Notes: a model not told the origin generated them from the sequence alone. A stretch of 5,881 nucleotides of DNA from Candidatus Zixiibacteriota bacterium (GCA_030642025.1 DAOWOO010000100.1:1-5881), one strand, 5' to 3'. Counted from the first letter of the stretch, positions 1-5,280 are shown. Made by a program: numbers and translations.

Positions 1-882
1 CCGGATCAGCTTCATATCTGCATGTGCTGTTCACCTATCAGATATGCCTGGGATCTGACTCACCAGTATCTGAAATCATCAGGACTGACAAAAGGACTTA
101 AAGGCTGGCTGGCCAGATATATTCTCCATAGAATAAGGCTCTGGGATCACCGCACGGCCAATGGAGTGGATGAGTTTATCGCCATTTCACAATACATCTC
201 CCGGCGGATCAATAAAGTGTACCGCAGAGAGTCAACAGTGATATATCCTCCGGTTGACATTAAAAAATTCCCCCTCCGTATTAAAAAGGACAATTTCTAC
301 CTGGCCGCCTCGCGGATGGTACCATATAAGAAAATTGATCTGATCGTCGAGGCTTTCTTAAAAATGCCCGATAAAAAGCTGGTTGTGATCGGCGACGGCC
401 CCGATTTGGAAAAAATCAAAGCCAGTGCGGGAGTGAATATCGTAATTCTCGGATTCCAGCCGTTTGAGGTTTTACGCGATTATATGCAGCGGGCGCGGGC
501 GTTTGTTTTCGCCGCCGAGGAAGATTTCGGCATTATTCCGGTCGAGGCCCAAGCCTGTGGCACACCGGTCATAGCCTTCGGCAAAGGCGGAGCGCTCGAA
601 ACTGTTGTTGACGGCAAAACCGGACTCTTTTTCGACCGTCAAACAACCGAGGATATAGCCGAGGCAGTCCGGAGATTCGAACTGATTGAATCTGATTTAA
701 ACCCTGAAGTTATTAGAGATAATGCCATTAAATTCTCGGTGGAAAATCATCAGAATAATTTAAGAGCTTTTATAAAGCGGAAAATTGCCGGGCATTTTCA
801 ACCTGCGGATGAAAGAAAACCGCGAAGATTATCGCTGGTGGGGCACGCCAAAATAACGGACAAAGAGCTAACCGCCGTTTGA
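1..882 (+). CDS. Glycosyltransferase family 4 (GT-B fold), 5' end outside the window
   Basis: This is the C-terminal part of a retaining GT4 glycosyltransferase that transfers a sugar from a nucleotide-sugar donor, probably at the cytoplasmic face of the inner membrane during O-antigen or exopolysaccharide synthesis. The frame is open from base 1, and residues before the first ATG at 22 (PDQLHIC, then SPIRYAWD) fit the HxxxxxPxRYxWD region of WbaZ-like mannosyltransferases, so the true start lies upstream. Visible landmarks are the linker motif YPPVDIKKF, the donor-domain motif SRMVPYKKIDLIVEAF (about nt 307-354), GDGPDLEKI, and the catalytic EX7E motif in EEDFGIIPVEAQACGTPV, with its glutamates at 520-522 and 544-546. 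GGALETVVDGKTGLFF follows. All donor-domain motifs are intact. A basic tail of about 30 residues (PADERKPRRLS) has no clear counterpart. The gene ends in TGA just before a strong hairpin. The family is clear; sugar specificity cannot be read from the sequence. Confidence 0.92.
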   Translation, partial: PDQLHICMCCSPIRYAWDLTHQYLKSSGLTKGLKGWLARYILHRIRLWDHRTANGVDEFIAISQYISRRINKVYRRESTVIYPPVDIKKFPLRIKKDNFYLAASRMVPYKKIDLIVEAFLKMPDKKLVVIGDGPDLEKIKASAGVNIVILGFQPFEVLRDYMQRARAFVFAAEEDFGIIPVEAQACGTPVIAFGKGGALETVVDGKTGLFFDRQTTEDIAEAVRRFELIESDLNPEVIRDNAIKFSVENHQNNLRAFIKRKIAGHFQPADERKPRRLSLVGHAKITDKELTAV

Positions 883-900
883 TATACAGGTATAATAAGC

Positions 901-930
901 GAAAGGCCGGGTGAGTTCACCCGGCCTTTC
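901..930. terminator. Bidirectional hairpin terminator between convergent genes
   Basis: The arms GAAAGGCCGGGTGA and TCACCCGGCCTTTC are a perfect 14-bp inverted repeat (in practice a 13-bp stem with an AGTT loop). It lies 18 bases past the glycosyltransferase stop and 38 bases past the lipoprotein stop on the other strand. The + side is followed by a short pyrimidine run (TTTCCTT) and the - side by TTTCGCTTATTAT, so it can serve both transcripts. The U-tracts are imperfect, but position and stem strength make the call secure. Confidence 0.85.
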
Positions 931-968
931 CTTGGGAGAGAATACACGTGGTTTCCCCCGTGCTCTAT

Positions 969-2033
969 TTAGATTTCGTCCATTCCGTCGTCGACACGCT
1001 CCAGCATATTGCAGAACGTTCTCCAGCGGCCCTGGAAATATCCCATACCGGAACCGGTTACTCTGTTGCGGTAGTGTCCTTTTAAGACACCCAGGATATT
1101 CCGGTTGGCATCGTAGAAATACCCCCGGAAAAAGCCGACCCGACCGATAACATTGGCCGATGTAACACTCGGCACCGGACCGTAAACACCCTTGAGGAGA
1201 CCTTTGAAGTTACCTTCGGTGTCGATATACTTGCCGTAGAAGACCGGAGCCGGGTTGCCGTTCGGATCAGAACCCCAGCGACCCTTTAAGTGCCCCATGA
1301 TAGCGGCGTTATGGTTCATCCATTTGCCGAAGAAAATTCGATTGCCGTTAGCATCGCGGCCCCACAATCCGGCCAGGAATCCGCGGGGACAGGCATTAAA
1401 GTGAAGTTTGTGGGCGTGGATAGCAACGGCATTGCCGTCGTCGAGGCAAATAATGGTATCCAGCCTGGCCAGATCATTGACATCATAGGTGATCTCAAGC
1501 GGACCGGTGATAAAAGATACGGTCTTGATATCATCGGTCGTTGACGGCGGCTGGTAGATATTTACAAAAATACCGTCATGATGAACGGTTGTTTTGGAAA
1601 CCCATTCGATTTTCTTGCGGTCGGTACGCGGGATAATCCAGTCTTGAAACGGCTCGAATTTAATCACCCGGCGAAGCACCATGCCTCCCCAGGAAACATT
1701 GAGCGAACCGCTCCAGTCAGTGACTGTCTGGACAAGCGAGTCATACTCAAGCCGACCCCATACAATCCGCATAGCGTAGATCGACGTGGCGGAATTGATT
1801 ATCTCCTCGGTTTCGGGTTCGACCAGAACGGGATCATCGAATTCTTCATCTTCAATAATCTCGCTCACCAGTACGGGATCACCGAAACCAGGGGATTCAT
1901 CGGTTGGAAGATATCCGCCGAATTCCGACTCAAGGGATGAAAGATCATCCGGTTCATTCGTTTTGTCGCTGCATCCAACCAGTAGGCCTGTGAATGCGAG
2001 GGCCAGCGTCAGCAGGATAAGCTTGCGAAACAT
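969..2033 (-). CDS. Lipoprotein with acidic linker and C-terminal Gly/aromatic repeat domain, function unknown
   Basis: This is a predicted 354-residue lipoprotein. The start at 2033 is chosen because GAAAGGAG stands 7 bases upstream and the peptide opens with a classic lipoprotein signal: MFRK, a hydrophobic core, then the lipobox LVGC with acylated Cys21. The ORF stays open further upstream to 2114, but that extension would put a charged stretch before the signal. Residue +2 is Ser, which fits outer-membrane sorting by the Lol rule if this is a Gram-negative cell. Residues about 23-80 form a very acidic linker with repeated DDPVLV/GDPVLV units. Residues about 83-205 look like a globular beta-rich domain (WGRLEYD, TDWSGSL, EWVSKTTVHHDGIFV). 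Residues 218-337 hold repeated G-hydrophobic-[LF]-x-G-x-[WY] units. I do not recognise a named family. A sigma-54-like promoter lies upstream and the terminator at 901-930 lies downstream, so the gene is probably monocistronic. No catalytic motif is visible; a surface, structural or binding role is plausible. Confidence 0.88.
   Translation of the reverse strand: MFRKLILLTLALAFTGLLVGCSDKTNEPDDLSSLESEFGGYLPTDESPGFGDPVLVSEIIEDEEFDDPVLVEPETEEIINSATSIYAMRIVWGRLEYDSLVQTVTDWSGSLNVSWGGMVLRRVIKFEPFQDWIIPRTDRKKIEWVSKTTVHHDGIFVNIYQPPSTTDDIKTVSFITGPLEITYDVNDLARLDTIICLDDGNAVAIHAHKLHFNACPRGFLAGLWGRDANGNRIFFGKWMNHNAAIMGHLKGRWGSDPNGNPAPVFYGKYIDTEGNFKGLLKGVYGPVPSVTSANVIGRVGFFRGYFYDANRNILGVLKGHYRNRVTGSGMGYFQGRWRTFCNMLERVDDGMDEI
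1023..1382 (-). repeat. Degenerate protein repeat domain in the lipoprotein (G-h-[LF]-x-G-x-[WY])
   Basis: Six related units fall at residues 218 (GFLAGLWG), 247 (GHLKGRWG), 278 (GLLKGVYG), 300 (GFFRGYFYD), 315 (GVLKGHYRN) and 331 (GYFQGRW). Two variant strands, IFFGKW (233) and VFYGKY (264), lie between the first three. Spacing runs from 29-31 residues in the first half to 15-16 in the last. The alternating Gly/aromatic pattern with NG turns suggests a repetitive beta-sheet, MORN-like in flavour but not matching the MORN consensus. The repeat is clear in protein, not in DNA. Confidence 0.75.
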
Positions 2034-2040
2034 CGATTTT

Positions 2041-2048
2041 CTCCTTTC
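2041..2048 (-). promoter_or_regulatory. Ribosome binding site fixing the lipoprotein start
   Basis: GAAAGGAG, 7 bases upstream of the ATG at 2031-2033, is a strong Shine-Dalgarno match. It decides the start at 2033 over in-frame positions further upstream. Confidence 0.85.
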
Positions 2049-2081
2049 GATTATTTGTTTGCCGGTTTTGTCAAAAGTATA

Positions 2082-2098
2082 ATCAAAGTCCGTGCCAA
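2082..2098 (-). promoter_or_regulatory. Candidate sigma-54 (RpoN) -24/-12 promoter of the lipoprotein gene
   Basis: On the - strand the sequence TTGGCACGGACTTTGAT matches the sigma-54 consensus YTGGCACGRNNNTTGCW at every specified base but one: the C of the -12 GC is A. The GG and the -13 G are correctly spaced. The predicted transcription start is near 2071, giving a leader of about 38 bases that contains the strong ribosome binding site. A TATACT at 2076-2081 overlaps it but has no -35 at a suitable distance. The call rests on the match and on the upstream dyad; the -12 deviation is the main weakness. Confidence 0.6.
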
Positions 2099-2127
2099 AC
2101 CGGTGCGCCCGCATCTAATCCTATGAG

Positions 2128-2140
2128 CATCAGTAACTTA
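2128..2140 (+). promoter_or_regulatory. Weak IHF-like site between dyad and promoter
   Basis: CATCAGTAACTTA matches the IHF core WATCARNNNNTTR at all but the first base. It lies about 57-69 bases upstream of the predicted start, where IHF bends DNA at many sigma-54 promoters. The motif is degenerate and could occur by chance. Confidence 0.25.
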
Positions 2141-2171
2141 ACCAAAAATGTAGCCCTTCTAACGGCGGCGG

Positions 2172-2192
2172 TGTACCGTACCGGGCGGTACA
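2172..2192. promoter_or_regulatory. Perfect dyad TGTACCG-N7-CGGTACA, candidate activator (enhancer) site
   Basis: Two perfectly complementary 7-base arms (2172-2178 and 2186-2192) are separated by 7 bases. The centre is about 111 bases upstream of the predicted sigma-54 start, within the usual -80 to -150 range for bacterial enhancer-binding proteins. The outline resembles an NtrC-type site (TGCACC-N5-GGTGCA) but with different half-sites and a wider spacer. No U-tract follows on either strand, so it is unlikely to be a terminator. A weaker GGTC-N6-GACC dyad lies next to it at 2197-2210. Confidence 0.45.
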
Positions 2193-2300
2193 GTCCGGTC
2201 TGTTTTGACCCATGCGGGACAAAAGCTGATAAACAGGATTATATAAACAGAATTAATTAGCCCTTATGGAAGAAAGAAAAACTCTGTCAGTTGTAACGAC

Positions 2301-2540
2301 TTACCAGGCAGTCTGTTCCAGGGCCTTTTCTATCAGTTCATATGACAATCTTGAATTTCCGGGCAGTTCCGTATCGTTTATCAGATCAAACCCGTTGACA
2401 ACAACTTTCGGCCGTGGAATAACCAGATCGCACTCGACAATAGTGGCCGAAATTCCAAGGTTTTTGACGGCCTGTCTGACAAAACCAATCGCTCTTTGCT
2501 GCTCGGTATTTTTTCTGGAATATACTAGATTTATTTCCAT
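2301..2540 (-). CDS. Small thioredoxin-like or SelW-like fold protein without CxxC
   Basis: This is a 79-residue cytosolic protein with no signal peptide. I start it at the ATG at 2538-2540, preceded 6 bases upstream by GGGGTG; a TTG at 2571-2573 would add 11 residues but has no better ribosome site. The order of elements reads as beta1 (MEINLVYS), an amphipathic helix (about residues 11-29), beta2 (SATIVECDL), a short loop with IPRP, beta3/beta4 (KVVVNGFDLIN) and a C-terminal helix (SYELIEKALEQ). PRPKVVVNG looks like the cis-Pro strand of the thioredoxin fold. There is no second helix before it, which is closer to SelW/Rdx proteins. The beta1-helix loop, where CxxC or CxxU would sit, reads SRKNTEQQ, so it should not be a disulfide reductase. 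The only cysteine is Cys37. It follows selD on the same strand, which could hint at selenium or redox chemistry, but that is inference. Confidence 0.72.
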   Translation of the reverse strand: MEINLVYSRKNTEQQRAIGFVRQAVKNLGISATIVECDLVIPRPKVVVNGFDLINDTELPGNSRLSYELIEKALEQTAW

Positions 2541-2555
2541 ATCATCACCCCGGTA

Positions 2556-2587
2556 ATTAAAAAGCAATCCCAAACTAACCGTGTCAA
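2556..2587 (-). promoter_or_regulatory. Possible promoter of the small thioredoxin-like gene
   Basis: A perfect TTGACA (2582-2587) lies 41 bases upstream of the ATG at 2540. The best -10 is TTTAAT (2556-2561), but the spacing is 20 bases; at 18 bases the hexamer is only TTTTTA. The -35 is convincing and the -10 is not. Confidence 0.3.
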
Positions 2588-2639
2588 CAAAAACAATTCA
2601 GTAAACAATCCTCGCGCAGGGTCCATAAGATTAAACACC

Positions 2640-2660
2640 GTGAGGAACCAAACGGTTCAC
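2640..2660 (-). terminator. Weak hairpin after selD
   Basis: On the - strand GTGAACC and GGTTCCTCAC form a 7-bp stem with a 3-base bulge and a GTTT loop, about 44 bases beyond the selD stop. It is followed by GGTGTTTAATCTT rather than a proper U-tract. A run of eight T lies at 2670-2677, but it is on the + strand, where no gene ends. Termination here is only possible. Confidence 0.3.
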
Positions 2661-2703
2661 CCAACAGTATTTTTTTTATAAATTGTAAATGATATTTTAT
2701 TGA

Positions 2704-3195
2704 TTAATCAACATAGATGGCAAAACGGTCCCTTTTTACAACCGTGCCGATTTCTGAAACAGCCAGCCTTATCCTCTCGGCCGCTCTTGAAAAGTTGTCA
2801 GCGGCATTGTCGGGTATGGCAACAAAAAGGCCCCCAGACGTTTGGGCATCATATAAAAGATCTATCTGGGCTTTAGAGAGATTACCGGAAAGCTGAATCC
2901 GTGCTTCAAGATACTCCCGGTTGGCGTTGGCTCCGGCAATCTGCCCGAAATGATACGGATTATCGACAATCGGCGGGAAAAAACCCACTGTCTGAACGAC
3001 GGCCCGGCGGTCGTCAATCCGATAAACACCGGCGTCATCGGCCTTGTTGAATCCGACCAGAAGATTCGGATTGTTCTCCGGCGGAAGGCCTTTTAAAATC
3101 TCAGCCAAAAACTTTGGCCCCAGTTTCGAGGCTCACCCCGCACAGGATACTTCGGCCGTTAACTTGACGCCAATTTCTTCCCGGTTGTTATTCAT
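2704..3195 (-). CDS. selD: Selenophosphate synthetase SelD: Sec-encoding (UGA codon 21), internally deleted, probably inactive
   Basis: SelD makes selenophosphate, the selenium donor for Sec-tRNA, from selenide and ATP in the cytosol. The frame runs from ATG 3193-3195 through an in-frame TGA at 3133-3135 to TAA at 2704-2706: 163 residues if TGA is read as selenocysteine. A stop two codons upstream of the ATG excludes a longer start. Residues 17-28 read SCAGUASKLGPK, so U21 and K24 sit at the catalytic Cys17/Lys20 pair of E. coli SelD. Next come NPNLLVG, DDAGVY (53-58) and FFPPIVDNPYHFG (72-84). At residues 87-93 AGANA runs straight into NREYL, which belongs near residue 275 of a normal chain of about 345, then LLYDAQTSGGL (113-123) and a normal C-terminus. 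About 180 residues, including the GGHS/DDPEP and TDxTGFGLxGH regions, are missing. Residue 71 is Gly (2983-2985) where the family has the metal-site Asp of TVDFF. There is no frameshift, so inactivation is recent, or this is an assembly collapse or a divergent short form. Confidence 0.85.
3100..3132 (-). promoter_or_regulatory. Candidate bacterial SECIS element in selD
   Basis: Directly after the UGA, the mRNA can form a 6-bp stem GCCAAA/UUUGGC (3104-3118) with a GUU loop. A short CUC/GAG helix (3128-3130 with 3100-3102) can extend it below a large asymmetric bulge. Counting the U of UGA as 1, the loop GU falls at 24-25, close to the G23/U24 that SelB needs in E. coli fdhF. Position and loop identity support Sec insertion; the lower stem is weak. 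Confidence 0.65.
3133..3135 (-). other. In-frame UGA selenocysteine codon of selD
   Basis: Codon 21 of selD is TGA, at the position held by catalytic Cys or Sec in the family (CAG-U-ASK). Conserved SelD sequence continues on both sides in the same frame. UGA is the ordinary stop of four other genes here, so it is not globally reassigned. Confidence 0.82.
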
Positions 3196-3203
3196 GGTTT
3201 AAA

Positions 3204-3232
3204 ATCATACGACGACCAAACCGGGGATACAA
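3204..3232 (-). promoter_or_regulatory. Candidate selD promoter giving a near-leaderless mRNA
   Basis: TATGAT (3204-3209, 5/6 to the -10 consensus) stands exactly 17 bases from TTGTAT (3227-3232, 3/6 to the -35). Initiation about 7 bases past the -10 falls near 3197, two bases before the ATG at 3195. No Shine-Dalgarno sequence precedes selD, which fits a leaderless message. The -35 is weak and lies inside the hairpin at 3226-3252. Confidence 0.45.
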
Positions 3233-3252
3233 GAGTTTTATTCTCGTGTATC
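3226..3252 (-). terminator. Hairpin overlapping the stop of the second TPR gene
   Basis: GATACACGAG and CTCTTGTATC form a 10-bp stem with one mismatch and a 7-base loop (AATAAAA). The left arm begins inside the TGA stop at 3251-3253. No U-tract follows, so efficient intrinsic termination is doubtful. It may mark the 3' end of the TPR operon or insulate the selD promoter. Confidence 0.4.
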
Positions 3253-4258
3253 ATCTTCCCTGCCGCCTGAGGCTCCACAATTTGCCGCGTTGTTGGCGTC
3301 GGATTTTTTTAGGGATTTTATCATAAATAGAGTCAAGATATTTAAGTATCTTTCCGGCTGACGGGTTTTCCCCCAGTCGATTCAATGAGTGATAAAGCCC
3401 GTGAACCGCTTCTATAACATTATAATAATTGCCGGGTGATACTTTCTGCCGATCCAGTATCATCCGGTAAATGTCGGACGATTTTTCGTATCTTCCACTT
3501 TTAAAATATGATTGCGCCAACGGCCAGTAAAACGAGTTGGCCTCGGGGTATTTTTTTATCATTGTGCGTGAAAGCACAATCGCCGAATCGTATTGCTTCT
3601 CATTTATCATTATCCATATCATCGCCGAAAGGGCGGCATCACGCGAGAAAAGCGAAGAATCAACCGCCAGTTGAATCTCATCAATCCCTTTCCGCCGGTC
3701 ATTTTTGAATATCCCGACAGTTCTCAATATACCCGCCTTGACCGTTTTCCAGTAATGGTATGAACCCAGACCAAGATACAGGTCATACAGGGTGGAGTCC
3801 GCCTTAAGGCCGTCCATATATTTCCCCCTGGCCTTGAAACCGTCACTGAGAGCAGACAGGTTTGAGCCGAAACGAGCTTCCCACAGAGACCGATAGGCAT
3901 AGGCATGTCCCAGACAAAGATAATACATCGCCGAGTCAGACCTTGAACAAGATACAAGTTGCCGTTTGGAATATATTTTTACACTATCGAGGAGGTTTTT
4001 CATCTCGCGACCGTGCAGATTTTCCTCACGGTCGATCATCTCAGCCTGCCGGGCGGCGGCTCGAAACAGGTAACCGGTCGGGTCGGTTGAATCAATTCGA
4101 TGTAATTCCATAAATGCATCGTATGACCTTTGCCAGTAACCACCGAGCATGGCGGTCATGCCTCGGTTGATAATTTCAGTTTTATCGGAGCCGGGAAAAG
4201 GCCCGGCCCTCAAAGGCAGAGCCGAAAAAAGAAGCATTAGACAGATAAATAATCTCAT
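3251..4258 (-). CDS. Secreted TPR protein (second of tandem paralogs)
   Basis: This is a 335-residue protein with a cleavable signal peptide: MRLFICLMLLFSALPLRA, with likely cleavage after Ala18, which places it in the periplasm or outside. The rest is helix-rich with TPR-like repeats, clearest at about residues 34-70 (YWQRSYDAFMELHRIDSTDPTG) and 220-268 (EKQYDSAIVLSRTMIKKYP, then FKSGRYEKSSDIYRMIL). A conserved core at 152-198 (DSTLYDLYLGLGSYHYWKTV, DRRKGIDEIQLA) matches the upstream gene almost position for position. The tail (KKIRRQQRGKLWSLRRQGR) is strongly basic. The start ATG overlaps the stop of the upstream gene as ATGA (4255-4258), so translation is probably coupled; no strong ribosome site of its own is visible. 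Such TPR proteins usually scaffold protein complexes in the envelope; the partner is unknown. Confidence 0.85.
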   Translation of the reverse strand: MRLFICLMLLFSALPLRAGPFPGSDKTEIINRGMTAMLGGYWQRSYDAFMELHRIDSTDPTGYLFRAAARQAEMIDREENLHGREMKNLLDSVKIYSKRQLVSCSRSDSAMYYLCLGHAYAYRSLWEARFGSNLSALSDGFKARGKYMDGLKADSTLYDLYLGLGSYHYWKTVKAGILRTVGIFKNDRRKGIDEIQLAVDSSLFSRDAALSAMIWIMINEKQYDSAIVLSRTMIKKYPEANSFYWPLAQSYFKSGRYEKSSDIYRMILDRQKVSPGNYYNVIEAVHGLYHSLNRLGENPSAGKILKYLDSIYDKIPKKIRRQQRGKLWSLRRQGR

Positions 4259-5280
4259 TTAATCGTTTTATTCAACTTTTTGGCTTTTTCATAAGTTTCG
4301 GCAAAATAAGCATTCATATCGCCATACTCTTTTCCATCCAGAATCATTCCGATTATGTTGCGGGCCGATTCAGTATCACCTTCGGCAAGAAAAAGCCGGG
4401 CCGTTACCAATTCAGCCTCGTACTGTCCGACCGCATCAAAATACGGCGACTGCCTCCAGGCTCGGCGCAATCTTCTGATTTTCTCTTCAGCCTGGTCGAA
4501 TTGATTCAGTTTTACAAGTGCCTGGGCATGATAAAGCAGACAGTAGGAATCATCGGGATTATTTTTATCAAGCGAATCAGCCAGCCAGATCAGATCCTCT
4601 AAGCGTCCCTCGTCAAGATAAATCCGCAGGAGCGATTCGCGGGCATTATTTACGGCCAAATAACCATGGGCGGCGGTCAGGCTGATCTCATTTATGCCCT
4701 GCTCCCGGCGGTCGGAGATAAACGGAAGCCACAGGAAATCGTTGGCCATAACGGTTTTATAGTAATGATAAGCTCCCAACCCCAGCCAAGCATCGTAATA
4801 AGTACTGTCCAGTTTCAGAGCCTTTTCCAGGTTGGAACTGCAGTGAAGCCCATCCCTGAATGCCTTAAACCAGCTTCCGTGAAATGCCCGAAGAAGCGCC
4901 CGGTAACCCGAGGATGAACCATAGATAAAATACCAGTCGGGATTGTTCGGATCATTCTTTTTCAATTTATCAGCCATTTCAATCGCCCGGCTCAGTAACT
5001 CGTCGATCTCATCTTTGAATTTGTCATTACGGTATTCCTCGGAGATGGTCTGGTAAATTGTCCCCTTGAGAAAATATCCCAGGGGGTTATCCGGCTCGGT
5101 CTTGATCAGTCTGTCAGATTTTGACATAGCCTTGCCAAATTCATTGTGCCAGATATGATGAGCGATTTCAAGAGTCTGGGGATCGCGGACCGAGGTACCA
5201 CCATAGACGGTACCGGATGCGGATAAAAGGAATACTACCAATATTACATTCTTTAAGGGCGACATTTCAATCTTATACAT
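4255..5280 (-). CDS. Secreted TPR protein (first of tandem paralogs)
   Basis: This is a 341-residue protein with an N-terminal signal (hydrophobic residues about 11-27, LKNVILVVFLLSASGTVYGG), so it is probably periplasmic. TPR-like helical pairs run through the chain, for example at 43-72 (HNEFGKAMSKSDRLIKTEPD), 146-160 and 243-270 (YCLLYHAQALVKLNQFDQAE), plus a last one near 290-312. Residues 158-201 (LDSTYYDAWLGLGAYHYYKTV, SDRREQGINEISLTA) are the core shared with the downstream gene. The start is uncertain: ATG 5280 has AAGGG only 3 bases away, and ATG 5265 (residue 6) would leave the signal intact. Both starts lie in the loop of a long hairpin. The gene follows the anti-sigma-like gene by 55 bases on the same strand. 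No enzyme motif is seen; a scaffold role in the envelope is the family expectation. Confidence 0.86.
   Translation of the reverse strand: MYKIEMSPLKNVILVVFLLSASGTVYGGTSVRDPQTLEIAHHIWHNEFGKAMSKSDRLIKTEPDNPLGYFLKGTIYQTISEEYRNDKFKDEIDELLSRAIEMADKLKKNDPNNPDWYFIYGSSSGYRALLRAFHGSWFKAFRDGLHCSSNLEKALKLDSTYYDAWLGLGAYHYYKTVMANDFLWLPFISDRREQGINEISLTAAHGYLAVNNARESLLRIYLDEGRLEDLIWLADSLDKNNPDDSYCLLYHAQALVKLNQFDQAEEKIRRLRRAWRQSPYFDAVGQYEAELVTARLFLAEGDTESARNIIGMILDGKEYGDMNAYFAETYEKAKKLNKTIK

Larger units (their letters stand above)
2034..2300 (-). other. Intergenic control region upstream of the lipoprotein gene
   Basis: This 267-base gap holds the ribosome site, the sigma-54-like promoter, the weak IHF-like site and the dyad described separately. 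A small direct repeat AAACAGRATT occurs at 2231-2240 and 2245-2254 on the + strand. No tRNA or convincing small gene was seen, and no clear terminator for the preceding thioredoxin-like gene. Confidence 0.6.

Noticed and set aside
1290..1544. Open + strand frames inside the lipoprotein gene (also at 911-1150, 1578-1940, 1786-2082)
   Set aside because: They are antisense to a well-supported coding gene, overlap one another in places, and show no domain sense or ribosome site.
2072..2099. Bacteroidetes-type -33 TTTG / -7 TAnnTTTG promoter (TACTTTTG at 2072-2079)
   Set aside because: The spacing of 16 bases is too short, and the overlapping sigma-54 match is longer and more specific.
2034..2114. 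Upstream extension of the lipoprotein start
   Set aside because: It would put a charged stretch before a textbook lipoprotein signal, and the ribosome site points to 2033.
2172..2220. Nested inverted repeats as an intrinsic terminator of the thioredoxin-like gene
   Set aside because: No U-tract on the - strand; the position fits a regulatory site better.
2231..2254. Direct repeat AAACAGRATT (two copies, 14 bases apart)
   Set aside because: Too short and AT-rich to claim as an operator or attachment site.
2541..2573. TTG start for the small thioredoxin-like protein
   Set aside because: The internal ATG has GGGGTG at good spacing and begins directly at the first predicted strand.
2670..2677. 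Run of eight T after the 2640-2660 hairpin as a + strand terminator
   Set aside because: No + strand gene ends here, and the run begins 10 bases beyond the stem.
3133..3135. UGA as a plain nonsense mutation or as a reassigned codon
   Set aside because: It lies exactly at the Cys/Sec position with a suitable hairpin after it, and four other genes in the window use TGA as their stop.
3508..4113. Other open frames on either strand inside the TPR genes
   Set aside because: Their composition is low in sense and they lie wholly within conserved TPR coding sequence.
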